A stretch of 64,000 nt of DNA. Source: Parasphingopyxis sp. Lineage in GTDB: Bacteria > Pseudomonadota > Alphaproteobacteria > Sphingomonadales > Sphingomonadaceae. Under the pieces are notes generated by a model, which saw nothing but the letters and a program-made list of their open reading frames with translations, had not been told where the DNA came from and ran no database searches. Made by a program: the position numbers and the translations under genes. Position 1 is the first letter of the stretch, and each line of letters begins with the position of its first letter. Where the stretch lies: positions 124,001-188,000 of the forward strand of contig NZ_JANQNS010000008.1 of NCBI RefSeq assembly GCF_028279465.1. The letters run 5' to 3'. Of the stretch, positions 17,121-25,055 are shown in pieces.

Positions 17121-18320
17121 ATGCCCGACCTCGAAAGTTTCCGCAGCGAGACCCGCGCCTGGCTGGAGGCGAATTGCCCGGCCGAGATGCGCGAGCCGGT
17201 GCGCGATGAAGCCGATATCTATTGGGGCGGCCGCAACGCCACGTTCAAAAACGACGCGCAAAAGGCTTGGTTCGAAGCCTGTCTGGAGAAGGGCTATACG
17301 GTGCCCGAATGGCCGACAGACTATGGCGGGGCAGGGCTTTCCCCGGCCGAAGGCAAGGTTCTCAAACAGGAAATGGCGCGCATCAAGGCACGGCCGCCGC
17401 TCTCCAGCTTCGGCATCTGGATGCTCGGGCCCGCGCTCCTGCATTTCGGCACCGAGGCGCAGAAGCAGCGCTTCTTGAACGAAATCGCGCGCGGCGAAAT
17501 CCGCTGGTGCCAGGGCTATTCGGAGCCGGGCAGCGGGTCCGATCTCGTCAGCTTGCAGACCTTCGGCGAAGACAAGGGCGATCACTGGGTCGTCAACGGG
17601 AGCAAGATCTGGACCAGCTATGCCGACCAGGCCGACTGGATCTTCTGCCTTGTCCGCACGGACAAGGCAGACAAATATCGCGGCATCACCTTCATGCTGT
17701 TCGACATGGCGAGCGAAGGCGTGTCGACCAAGCCGATCCTGCTGATCTCGGGCAGCTCGCCCTTCTGCGAGACCTTTTTCGACGATGTGCAGGTGCCCAA
17801 GGATTATGGTGACGGCGTCACCGGCTATGTCGGCGAGATCAATCGTGGCTGGGATGTCGCCAAATATCTGCTGGGCCATGAGCGCGAGATGATTTCGGGC
17901 ATGGGCGGCGGTGGCGGCATGGGCTCGCTCGGCAAGGCGGTAATGCCGAGCCTCGGCGAGGACGCTATGGGCCGTCTCGACGATCCGCTGTTGCGCGCGC
18001 AGCTTGCCGAGCTCGATGTCGAGGCGCTCGCCTTCAAGGCGATGGCCGAACGTTTCATGGACGAGCTCAAGGCCAAGAAGAACCACCCGGCGACGCCCAA
18101 TATGATGAAATATGCGGGGACCGAGCTCAACAAGCGGCGGCACGAGCTGATCATGGCGTCGGGCGGGTCCGAAGCGCTGGAATGGGACAGCGAAGCCTCG
18201 AACGGCGGCGCAAAATCGCGCGACTGGCTGCGGACAAAAGCGAACAGCATCGAAGGCGGCACGAGTGAGGTCATGCTCAACGTGATCTCGAAGCGGATAC
18301 TCGAGCTGCCGGACGCGTAA
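17121..18320 (+). CDS. Acyl-CoA dehydrogenase (probable partner of the next gene)
   Basis: 399 residues. Motifs [54 protein letters not shown] and C-terminal NSIEGGTSEVMLNVISKRIL. It has the layout of the full-length subunit seen in paired acyl-CoA dehydrogenases (for example FadE28/FadE29 in steroid side-chain degradation), and the shorter, divergent homologue at 18472 would be its partner. It is the first gene of a four-gene plus-strand run with a LiuR-like box upstream. It also resembles the protein at 6235 (the GYSEP and SPFCETFF segments). Substrate unknown; the pairing is inference. Confidence 0.92.
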   Translation: MPDLESFRSETRAWLEANCPAEMREPVRDEADIYWGGRNATFKNDAQKAWFEACLEKGYTVPEWPTDYGGAGLSPAEGKVLKQEMARIKARPPLSSFGIWMLGPALLHFGTEAQKQRFLNEIARGEIRWCQGYSEPGSGSDLVSLQTFGEDKGDHWVVNGSKIWTSYADQADWIFCLVRTDKADKYRGITFMLFDMASEGVSTKPILLISGSSPFCETFFDDVQVPKDYGDGVTGYVGEINRGWDVAKYLLGHEREMISGMGGGGGMGSLGKAVMPSLGEDAMGRLDDPLLRAQLAELDVEALAFKAMAERFMDELKAKKNHPATPNMMKYAGTELNKRRHELIMASGGSEALEWDSEASNGGAKSRDWLRTKANSIEGGTSEVMLNVISKRILELPDA

Positions 18321-18328
18321 ATTTTGAG

Positions 18329-18451
18329 CCTCTCTCCCCTTGCGGGAGAGAGGTTTGGAGAGAGGGGTTCGCGAAGCGATCTTGATCTCGGCGGCATCGA
18401 ACCGCCTCGGTCAACCCTCTCTCCCTAGCCCTCTCCCGCAAGGGGAGAGGG
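18329..18451. repeat. Intergenic inverted repeat (CTCTCCCCTTGCGGGAGAG type)
   Basis: The element begins CCTCTCTCCCCTTGCGGGAG and ends CCCTCTCCCGCAAGGGGAGA followed by GG; each end is a hairpin and the two ends are inverted copies, with a ~75-bp middle part. It differs in sequence from the CGTCATTCC elements. It separates the two acyl-CoA dehydrogenase genes and probably forms a stable structure in their mRNA. Confidence 0.75.
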
Positions 18452-18471
18452 CATGACTGGAGAGACCTGAA

Positions 18472-19611
18472 ATGCCCCTTTATCACGACGATGACCAGAC
18501 GATGCTGCAGGACACGGTGCGCCCCTTCATGGCGGCCGAGGGCAGCATCGAAACGCAGCTCCGCCATTGGCGCGACCGCGAGTGCAAGGACGGTTTCGGC
18601 CATGCGCTGTGGAAGCAGTTTGCCGAAATGGGGTTCGCCGGGATGCTGGCGGGCGAAGAGGATGGCGGGCTCGGCATGGGCCATGTCGAAGCCGGGATCG
18701 TGCTCGAAGAGATCGGCCGTAATCTGACGCCGTCTCCTTTCCTGACGACCTCGGTGGTCGGCGTGACTGCGCTCAATGATGCCAGCAAGGATATGCGCGA
18801 TCAGTGGCTGCCTGGCATTATCGCCGGAGACACGGTGCTCGGCATCGCGATCGACGAGGGTGCCAAGTTCCGCCCCACCCATATCGCCATGCAGGCCGAG
18901 CGGTCCGGTAACGGTTTCAAGCTCAACGGCAGGAAACAGTTCGTGATTCAGGGCGCATCGGCCGATATGCTGATCGTCGCCGCGCGCACCGGCGGCAGTG
19001 TCGGCGAGACGAACGGCATCACGCTGTTCGCGGTCGAGAAGGATGCCGCCGGGCTTTCGGCGGAGGCCGCGCGCCTCGTCGATAGCGCGATGGGCGCGCA
19101 TGTTGCGTTCGATAATGTCGAGGTGACTGCCGACGCCGTGATCGGCGAGGTCGATCAGGGCTGGGACGTGCTGACCAAGATGCTCCATGCCGGGCAGACG
19201 GGCGCGGCGGCTGAGACCGTCGGCGTCGGTGCGGGCGCGATGGACATGACGGTGAACTATCTTAAGGAGCGTAAGCAGTTCGGCCGCACCATCGGCAGCT
19301 TCCAGGCGCTCCAGCACCGCGCGGCGCATCTCTATAGCGAGATGGAGATCGCGCGTTCCACGGTGCTCAAGGCGCAGCAGCTGCTCGATGAGGGCGACGA
19401 GGGCGCGCCGCTGATGGTCTCCGTCGCCAAAGCCAAAGCGAGCCGCGCGGCCAATCTTGTCGTCCGCGAAGGCGTGCAGATGCATGGCGGCATCGGCATG
19501 ACCGATGAGTACGACATTGGCCTCTACATGAAGCGCGATCGCGCGCTGGCCGAATTCATGGGCGACGCCAATTATCACGCCAATCGCGTGGCGGAGATGA
19601 ATGGGTATTAG
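18472..19611 (+). CDS. Acyl-CoA dehydrogenase homologue lacking the usual C-terminal Glu motif
   Basis: 379 residues. The acyl-CoA dehydrogenase fold is clear in the C-terminal domain (ERKQFGRTIGSFQALQHRAAH, VREGVQMHGGIGMTDEYDIG), but the FAD motif region is weakly conserved (GIAIDEGAKFRPTHIAMQ) and the C terminus reads KRDRALAEFMGDANYHANRV with no EGTS-type segment. This fits the smaller subunit of heteromeric acyl-CoA dehydrogenases. It lies between two other acyl-CoA dehydrogenase genes on the same strand, so a complex with the 17121 protein is plausible. An open frame of 433 codons on the opposite strand is a shadow. Confidence 0.88.
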   Translation: MPLYHDDDQTMLQDTVRPFMAAEGSIETQLRHWRDRECKDGFGHALWKQFAEMGFAGMLAGEEDGGLGMGHVEAGIVLEEIGRNLTPSPFLTTSVVGVTALNDASKDMRDQWLPGIIAGDTVLGIAIDEGAKFRPTHIAMQAERSGNGFKLNGRKQFVIQGASADMLIVAARTGGSVGETNGITLFAVEKDAAGLSAEAARLVDSAMGAHVAFDNVEVTADAVIGEVDQGWDVLTKMLHAGQTGAAAETVGVGAGAMDMTVNYLKERKQFGRTIGSFQALQHRAAHLYSEMEIARSTVLKAQQLLDEGDEGAPLMVSVAKAKASRAANLVVREGVQMHGGIGMTDEYDIGLYMKRDRALAEFMGDANYHANRVAEMNGY

Positions 19612-19640
19612 GACCGGCCATTGAGGACAGGGGAATAGCC

Positions 19641-20801
19641 ATGGCGCTCGATCCGGAAACCTTCGATCAGCTGCTCGAGACTATCCGCCGCTTCGTACAG
19701 GAGCGGTTGCGCCCGCTCGAAGGCCAGGTCGAGGCTGATGACGCTATCCCCGAGGATGTTGTCGAGGAAATGAAAGCGATGGGGCTGTTCGGCCTGTCGA
19801 TCGACCCCGAATATGGCGGCATCGGGCTGACGATGAGCGAAGAGGTGCGCGTCGCCTTCGAGCTTGGTGGTACCACCCCGGCCTTTCGCTCCACCTTCGG
19901 CACCAATGTCGGGATCGGCAGTCAGGGCGTGGTAATCGCGGGCACCGACGAACAGAAGGCCGAATGGCTGCCGAAAATGGCGAGCGGCGAGGCGATAGCG
20001 AGCTTCGCGCTGACCGAGCCGGATGTCGGATCGGACTCGGGCGCGGTGAAAGCCAAGGCTGTGCGCGCCAAAGATGAAAAAGGGGGCGATGTCTACCGGC
20101 TCTCCGGCACGAAGCGCTACATCACCAATGCCGACAAGGCCTCGGTCTTCACCGTCATGGCGCGCACCGGCGAGGAAGTGGGCGGACGCGGCGTTTCGGC
20201 CTTTCTCGTCCCGCGCGACTTGCCCGGCTTATCGGTCGGTGAACCGGAAAAGAAGATGGGCCAGCAGGGCGCCAAGGTTTGCGACGTCAATTTCGATGAT
20301 GCGCCCGTGCCCGCTGCCAACCGGCTCGGCGCGGAAGGCGAGGGGTTCAAGGTCGCGATGCAGGTGCTCGACCGCGGGCGACTGCATATCAGCGCGGTAT
20401 GTGTCGGCATCGCGGACCGGCTCATCGCCGATTGCGTCGCTTATGCGACCGAGCGCAAGCAGTTCGGCCAGGCGCTGTCCGAGTTCCAGCTCATTCAGGC
20501 GATGATTGCGGACAGCAAGGCGGAAAGCATGGCGGCCAAGGCGCTCGTCCTCGAAGCCGCGGCGAAAAAGGATGCGGGCGAGCGGATCACGCTCGAAGCG
20601 GCGGCCGCCAAATATTTCGCCAGCGAGATGGTCGGCCGGGTTGCGGACCGCGCGGTACAGATTCATGGCGGCGCGGGCTATATCAATGATTACGGCATCG
20701 AGCGCTTCTACCGCGATGTGCGGCTGTTCCGGATCTATGAAGGCACGAGCCAGATCCAGCAGCTGATCATTGCAAGGGAAACGATCAAAAACCGAGGATA
20801 A
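19641..20801 (+). CDS. Acyl-CoA dehydrogenase, canonical type
   Basis: 386 residues, the length of homotetrameric short/medium-chain enzymes. FASFALTEPDVGSDSGAVK (FAD and substrate binding), SGTKRYITNADKASVFTVMA, GRLHISAVCVGIADR and the catalytic base in LFRIYEGTSQIQQLIIAR, with Glu in the IYEGT position. It starts 29 bp after the previous acyl-CoA dehydrogenase; its stop codon abuts the palindromic repeat at 20802. Of the five acyl-CoA dehydrogenases here this is the most typical straight-chain or branched short-chain enzyme; exact substrate not readable. Confidence 0.93.
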   Translation: MALDPETFDQLLETIRRFVQERLRPLEGQVEADDAIPEDVVEEMKAMGLFGLSIDPEYGGIGLTMSEEVRVAFELGGTTPAFRSTFGTNVGIGSQGVVIAGTDEQKAEWLPKMASGEAIASFALTEPDVGSDSGAVKAKAVRAKDEKGGDVYRLSGTKRYITNADKASVFTVMARTGEEVGGRGVSAFLVPRDLPGLSVGEPEKKMGQQGAKVCDVNFDDAPVPAANRLGAEGEGFKVAMQVLDRGRLHISAVCVGIADRLIADCVAYATERKQFGQALSEFQLIQAMIADSKAESMAAKALVLEAAAKKDAGERITLEAAAAKYFASEMVGRVADRAVQIHGGAGYINDYGIERFYRDVRLFRIYEGTSQIQQLIIARETIKNRG

Positions 20802-20890
20802 CGTCATTCCAGCGAACGCTGGAATCTCAGGCTCTTAAACGCCGGCGTTTCCACAATTTGCCAGAGATCCCCGCGTTCGCTGGGATGACG
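20802..20890. repeat. Intergenic palindromic repeat (CGTCATTCCAGCGAACGCTGGAA type)
   Basis: It begins CGTCATTCCAGCGAACGCTG directly after the stop codon of the acyl-CoA dehydrogenase and ends CGCGTTCGCTGGGATGACG, 13 bp before the next ATG. Each end folds as CCAGC-GAAC-GCTGG or a close variant. It is the best preserved copy of the class also seen at 8271 and 13192. It may act as an mRNA stabiliser or partial terminator within the operon. Confidence 0.8.
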
Positions 20891-20903
20891 AAGGAGAAGA
20901 ATA

Positions 20904-21698
20904 ATGGATATCGGGCAACTTTTCAGCCTCGAAGGGCGCACGGCGCTGGTCACCGGTGGATCGCGCGGCATCGGCAAGATGATCGTGCAGGGCCTGCTCG
21001 CGGCCGGATGCCGCAAGGTCTATATTTCGGCGCGCAAGGAAGATCAGATCGCCGCCGCTGTCCAGGAGCTGGGTGAGAAGGTCGTCGGCATTCCGATGGA
21101 CATTTCGACCGTCGAAGGCTGCAAAGGTCTTGCCGCCGCCATTGCCGAGCATGAGGACAAGCTCGATATCCTCGTCAACAATGCGGGCGCAGCCTGGGGC
21201 GAGGATTATCTGAGCTTTCCCGAAAAGGGCTGGGACCGGGCGATGGACCTCAACGTCAAATCGCCCTTCTTCCTGACCCAGGCGCTGCACCAGTTGCTCG
21301 TCAATGCGGCGAGCGCAGAACAGCCGGCCAAAGTCATCAACATCGGCTCGATCGACGGTATGCGGCTCAATCCGTGGGAAACCTACAGCTATCACGCATC
21401 CAAGGCCGCGATCCTGTGGCTGACCAAGCGGATGGCGGCACGCCTGATCAAGGACAATATCATCGCGACGGCGATTGCGCCGGGCGCTTTCGCTTCGGAC
21501 ATGAACAAAGCGGCGCGCGATGCTGGCGACGCTGTCGCGCAGTCGATCCCGGCGAAGCGGATCGGCGAAGCGGAAGATATGGCGGCGGCCGCCATCTATC
21601 TGGCGAGCCGCGCGGGCGACTATGTGATCGGCGAGACGCTGACGGTCGATGGCGGTCTTGTGCACGCCGATGCGCGGACGAGTATCGCGGGAGAGTAA
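20904..21698 (+). CDS. SDR-family oxidoreductase
   Basis: 264 residues. TGGSRGIG cofactor motif, then ISARKEDQI after beta2, whose Arg suggests NADP preference; NNAG at about 93-96; Ser in NIGSIDGMRL; Tyr-Lys in SYHASKAAI; C-terminal ETLTVDGGLVHAD. It is the last gene of the plus-strand run that begins at 17121 and lies just after a palindromic repeat; AAGGAGAAG precedes the ATG at 20904. It convergently faces the thioesterase at 21755. A reductase or dehydrogenase in the same catabolic pathway is the likely role. Confidence 0.92.
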   Translation: MDIGQLFSLEGRTALVTGGSRGIGKMIVQGLLAAGCRKVYISARKEDQIAAAVQELGEKVVGIPMDISTVEGCKGLAAAIAEHEDKLDILVNNAGAAWGEDYLSFPEKGWDRAMDLNVKSPFFLTQALHQLLVNAASAEQPAKVINIGSIDGMRLNPWETYSYHASKAAILWLTKRMAARLIKDNIIATAIAPGAFASDMNKAARDAGDAVAQSIPAKRIGEAEDMAAAAIYLASRAGDYVIGETLTVDGGLVHADARTSIAGE

Positions 21699-21754
21699 CT
21701 CGTAAGAATTTCGCCGGTGCGGCGCTCGACCGCAGGGTCGAGTCCAAAAAGACT

Positions 21755-22147
21755 CTACTCCCGAACCAACAGGAAGTTCATACGCGCGGCGGCGATCGGC
21801 TTGTCCTCGCTTTCCTGCCAGGCGAAGCTTTCGACATTGGCCATGCGTTGGCCGAGCCGGGAAATGGTCGCGGCTGCATAGGTCAGTCGCTCGCGTCCGC
21901 CGCGCATGAAATCTGTCGTCACCGTGATCGGCTTGGTCTGCGGCCGCGGTTCTTCTTCGCCCAACGCATCCCAGAGGGTCGCGAAGGCGGCGATCTCGAG
22001 CAGGCCCGCGATCGCGCCGCCGTGGAGGAACTTCGGCCGGCCTTGTACATGCGGGCCGAACGCCATGGTCAGCACGATCCGGCCGTCATCGTCGCGCGTC
22101 GGTTCGATGCCGAGCGCCTCGGCATAGGGCGGCAGCGTCAGCGTCAT
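21755..22147 (-). CDS. Hotdog-fold thioesterase (PaaI/YigI type)
   Basis: 130 residues, single hotdog domain. The core FLHGGAIAGLLEIAAFATLW gives the HGG turn and the helix Glu typical of PaaI-like acyl-CoA thioesterases, and TVTTDFMRGGRERLTYAAATI is the following strand pair. These enzymes hydrolyse acyl-CoA to free acid and CoA, usually as dimers or tetramers. Its start overlaps the end of the next thioesterase gene by 4 bp (22144-22147), so the two are translationally coupled and may form a heteromeric enzyme. Confidence 0.88.
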   Translation of the reverse strand: MTLTLPPYAEALGIEPTRDDDGRIVLTMAFGPHVQGRPKFLHGGAIAGLLEIAAFATLWDALGEEEPRPQTKPITVTTDFMRGGRERLTYAAATISRLGQRMANVESFAWQESEDKPIAAARMNFLLVRE

Positions 22148-22620
22148 TGCGGTGCCCCCAGGAACATGAAGGTGCCGGTGACATTGGCGATCGGGCTGTC
22201 GGCATCGCCGTCATGCGCATAGCCGCGCACGAACGCGACATTGCGGGTATGTTTGTAGCATTCCATATGGCCCGTCACCCGGTTGCCGACCTTGGCGGGG
22301 CGGAGATAATCGACGCGCAGGTCGATGGTGACGGTCTGCAGGAACTTGCCCGTCGTCAGCATCACGCACATGCCCGACGCCATGTCGCATAGGCTGATGA
22401 TCGGACCCGAGGCGAGGATACCGGTGCGCGGATCGCCGATCAGCTTCTCGTCATAATCGATCGCGAGCTCGACCCAGTTATCGGCGTTCGCGACAAACTG
22501 GACGCCGATCAGGCCGTTATGGCTGTGCTGGTTCAGCATCTCGAAAAAGGCGCGCGGATCGATCTCGCCCGCCGTTATCTTCTTGCGGAGCTCGATGATG
22601 TCTTTCTGATCGGGCGGCAT
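22144..22620 (-). CDS. Hotdog-fold thioesterase (PaaI type)
   Basis: 158 residues with an N-terminal helix and a PaaI-type hotdog domain: GILASGPIISLCDMASGMCV (helix with the conserved Asp), QTVTIDLRVDYLRPAKVGNR, and the closing strand IANVTGTFMFLG. The DYLRPA segment is a good marker of the family. It overlaps the second thioesterase by 4 bp and starts 7 bp after the stop of wecC, so it could be cotranscribed with wecBC although its function fits the acyl-CoA region to the left. Confidence 0.88.
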   Translation of the reverse strand: MPPDQKDIIELRKKITAGEIDPRAFFEMLNQHSHNGLIGVQFVANADNWVELAIDYDEKLIGDPRTGILASGPIISLCDMASGMCVMLTTGKFLQTVTIDLRVDYLRPAKVGNRVTGHMECYKHTRNVAFVRGYAHDGDADSPIANVTGTFMFLGAPQ

Positions 22621-22627
22621 GGTGCGG

Positions 22628-23860
22628 CTATCTCCAAAGCCCGACGGTATCGATTACCGTCTTGCCGTCCGCATCCGCCGCGCGATTGCGGAACGCCTTA
22701 TGGCCGACGAGCAGCACGACGATATCGGCCTTGGCCAGCGCCTCCTCGAAACCCGCGAGCCGGATGGAATCGTGCCGCCAGAGTTTCTCCGGCAGCGCAT
22801 TCACATGCGGTTCGACGGCGCAGATTTCAAAGCCTTCTTCGGCGAGGCCAACGGCGATATCGATCGCAGGACTCTCGCGGAGATCGTCGACATCGGGCTT
22901 GAAGGCGAGGCCGAGGCAGGCCACCTTCTTCGATCCCGTTTCCGCCGCCGCAGCGCGAACTTTCTCGAGAACCGTTTCGGGCCGTCCATCATTCACGCGC
23001 CGCGCTTCGGCCATCAGGCCGGTCAGATCGCCATTGTTCGAAATCAGGAACCAGGGATCGACCGCGATGCAATGGCCGCCGACGCCCGGGCCGGGGTTGA
23101 GAATATTGACGCGCGGATGCCGGTTGGCGAGCCCGATGGCCTCCCATGGATCGAGCCCATGCGCTTCGGAGATATTCGCGACCTCGTTGGCAAAAGCGAT
23201 ATTCACGTCGCGATAGGCATTCTCGATCAGCTTCACGAGTTCCGCCGTTTTGGCGTCCGTCATGTGAATCTCGCCGCGCACGAAGCTCGCATAGAGATCG
23301 CGCGCGCATTCTGAATCGGCCGGCGTCAGTCCGCCGACGATACGGTCGTTCTGCACGAGTTCGCGTACCATCTGGCCGGGCAGGATACGCTCGGGGCAAT
23401 AGGCGAGGGCGACGCTGAGCGTCTCGCCATCGACAAGATCGGGCCGAGCCTCGCGGATGACATCGGCGACGGACTCGGTCGCGCCCAGCGGGCTCGTCGA
23501 TTCGAGGATGACGAGATTGCCCTCGGCCAGCACCGGCGCGACCGATCGCGCGGCGGTTTCGACATAGGACATGTCGGGCGACTTATCGTCACGGATCGGC
23601 GTCGGTACGGTGATGATGAAAGCGTCGGCGGGTTGCGGTTCTGTATAGGCGGTCAGGCGGCCGCTGCTGACGGCGCCGCGCACCAGCATGTCGAGATCGG
23701 GCTCGGAGAAATGCGCGCGGCCCTCGTTCAGCTCTTCGACGATATGCGGGGTGACGTCGCAGCCTTTGACCGCGAAACCGGCCGAGGCCAGCGTCGCGGC
23801 GGTCGGCAAGCCGATATAGCCGAGCCCGACGACGCAGATGGTTTCGAATTCACGCGGCAT
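22628..23860 (-). CDS. wecC: UDP-N-acetyl-D-mannosamine dehydrogenase
   Basis: 410 residues, UDP-sugar 6-dehydrogenase family. It converts UDP-ManNAc to UDP-ManNAcA with two NAD+. N-terminal Rossmann motif VVGLGYIGLP (10-19), central ENAYRDVNIAFANEV, catalytic Cys264 in GPGVGGHCIAVDPWF, and the C-terminal UDP-binding domain with LAFKPDVDDLRESPA. GHCIAVDPWF is the WecC/WbpA-type form rather than Ugd. Its start overlaps the end of wecB by 11 bp, matching the two-step route from UDP-GlcNAc. Confidence 0.93.
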   Translation of the reverse strand: MPREFETICVVGLGYIGLPTAATLASAGFAVKGCDVTPHIVEELNEGRAHFSEPDLDMLVRGAVSSGRLTAYTEPQPADAFIITVPTPIRDDKSPDMSYVETAARSVAPVLAEGNLVILESTSPLGATESVADVIREARPDLVDGETLSVALAYCPERILPGQMVRELVQNDRIVGGLTPADSECARDLYASFVRGEIHMTDAKTAELVKLIENAYRDVNIAFANEVANISEAHGLDPWEAIGLANRHPRVNILNPGPGVGGHCIAVDPWFLISNNGDLTGLMAEARRVNDGRPETVLEKVRAAAAETGSKKVACLGLAFKPDVDDLRESPAIDIAVGLAEEGFEICAVEPHVNALPEKLWRHDSIRLAGFEEALAKADIVVLLVGHKAFRNRAADADGKTVIDTVGLWR

Positions 23861-24968
23861 GTTTCATCGCCTCTACTATGTGCGCGGCCGCAGTGCCATC
23901 GCCGAACGGGTTTTTGATCGCGCTAACGCGTGCATATTCCTGCTCGTCGTCCAACAGCGTCGCCGCGGCGCTGACGATCCGGTCGATGTCCGTGCCGACA
24001 AGCTGACAGGTGCCGGCCTCTATCGCCTCGGGCCGCTCGGTGACGTCGCGCGTGACAAGCACCGGCTTGCCGAGCGACGGCGCTTCCTCTTGGATGCCGC
24101 CGGAATCCGATATCACGAGATGCGCCCGGTCCATCAGATAGACGAAGGGCAGATAATCCTGCGGCTCGATCAGATGCACCGCGTTGGTGTCTGCGAGAAC
24201 AGTATTCGCCGCGCGCTGAACATTTTCGTTGAGATGCACGGGATAGACGATCTCCACATCGCCACGCGCGGCCAGCTGCGCGAGCGCCTGGCACATGCGT
24301 TCGAGCCCGCCATCGAAATTTTCCCGACGATGGCCCGTCACGACGATGAGCCGCTTGGTGGCGTCGAGAAAATCGAACTGCGCGTCTAACGCCGCCTTTT
24401 TCGCGCTATCGGCATGGATATCGCCGACGACAGAGAGCAGCGCATCGATCACCGTGTTGCCGGTAATATGGATATGTGTGGGATTAGCGCCTTCCTTGCG
24501 CAGCGCTTCGCCGGCGGTTTCGGTCGGCGCGAACAGCCAGCGCGAGACAAGGTCGACGACCCGCCGGTTCATTTCCTCGGGCCAGGGGGCGGAGAGGTCG
24601 CCGGTGCGCAAACCCGCTTCGACATGGCCGACCGGTATCTGAGCATAAAAGGCCGCCATCGCCGCCGCCATCGCCGTTGTCGTGTCGCCATGGACGAGCA
24701 TCGCGTCGGGCTTCTGTTCGGCCAGAACGGTCTCAAGCCCGGTCATCGTTCCGACGGTCACATCGGTCAGCGATTGCTCGGCTTTCATGATATCGAGATC
24801 GATATCGGGCGCGATATCGAATAGGGACAGCACCTGATCGAGCATGGAGCGATGTTGCCCGGTAACACAGACGATCGTTTCGAAGGCGGGGTCGGCGCGG
24901 AAGGCCTTGACGACGGGCGCCATCTTTATCGCTTCGGGGCGCGTGCCGAAGACTATGATAATCTTCAT
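23850..24968 (-). CDS. wecB: UDP-N-acetylglucosamine 2-epimerase (non-hydrolysing)
   Basis: 372 residues. It converts UDP-GlcNAc to UDP-ManNAc in the cytoplasm. FGTRPEAIKMAPVVKAF at the N terminus, VHGDTTTAMAAAMAAFY, GHVEAGLRTGDLSAPWPEEM, VTGHRRENF, and ISDSGGIQEEAPSLGKPVLV are all standard. I chose the ATG at 24968 (GGGGA 5 bp upstream) over a TTG four codons earlier. It forms a two-gene unit with wecC and supplies ManNAcA for the glycan locus. Confidence 0.94.
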   Translation of the reverse strand: MKIIIVFGTRPEAIKMAPVVKAFRADPAFETIVCVTGQHRSMLDQVLSLFDIAPDIDLDIMKAEQSLTDVTVGTMTGLETVLAEQKPDAMLVHGDTTTAMAAAMAAFYAQIPVGHVEAGLRTGDLSAPWPEEMNRRVVDLVSRWLFAPTETAGEALRKEGANPTHIHITGNTVIDALLSVVGDIHADSAKKAALDAQFDFLDATKRLIVVTGHRRENFDGGLERMCQALAQLAARGDVEIVYPVHLNENVQRAANTVLADTNAVHLIEPQDYLPFVYLMDRAHLVISDSGGIQEEAPSLGKPVLVTRDVTERPEAIEAGTCQLVGTDIDRIVSAAATLLDDEQEYARVSAIKNPFGDGTAAAHIVEAMKHAA

Positions 24969-25055
24969 GAATGTCCCCAACCCGGGCGGTTTCCGCCGTG
25001 CAAATTCCCTAAACTCCCCTAGCGGAAAATGCCTAAAGCGGAGCTAACGGCGCAG

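Noticed and set aside
16166-18143. Long open frames at 16166-17053 (plus) and 17034-18143 (minus)
   Set aside because: Antisense shadows of the SDR at 16094 and the acyl-CoA dehydrogenase at 17121; the second also runs through the LiuR-like promoter region.
18277-19578. 433-codon open frame on the minus strand
   Set aside because: Antisense to the acyl-CoA dehydrogenase at 18472, which has clear family motifs; His- and Arg-rich shadow product.
21725-21742. CTCGACC-GGTCGAG hairpin between the SDR and thioesterase genes as a terminator
   Set aside because: Seven-bp stem without a T tract on the relevant strands; too weak to list as a feature.
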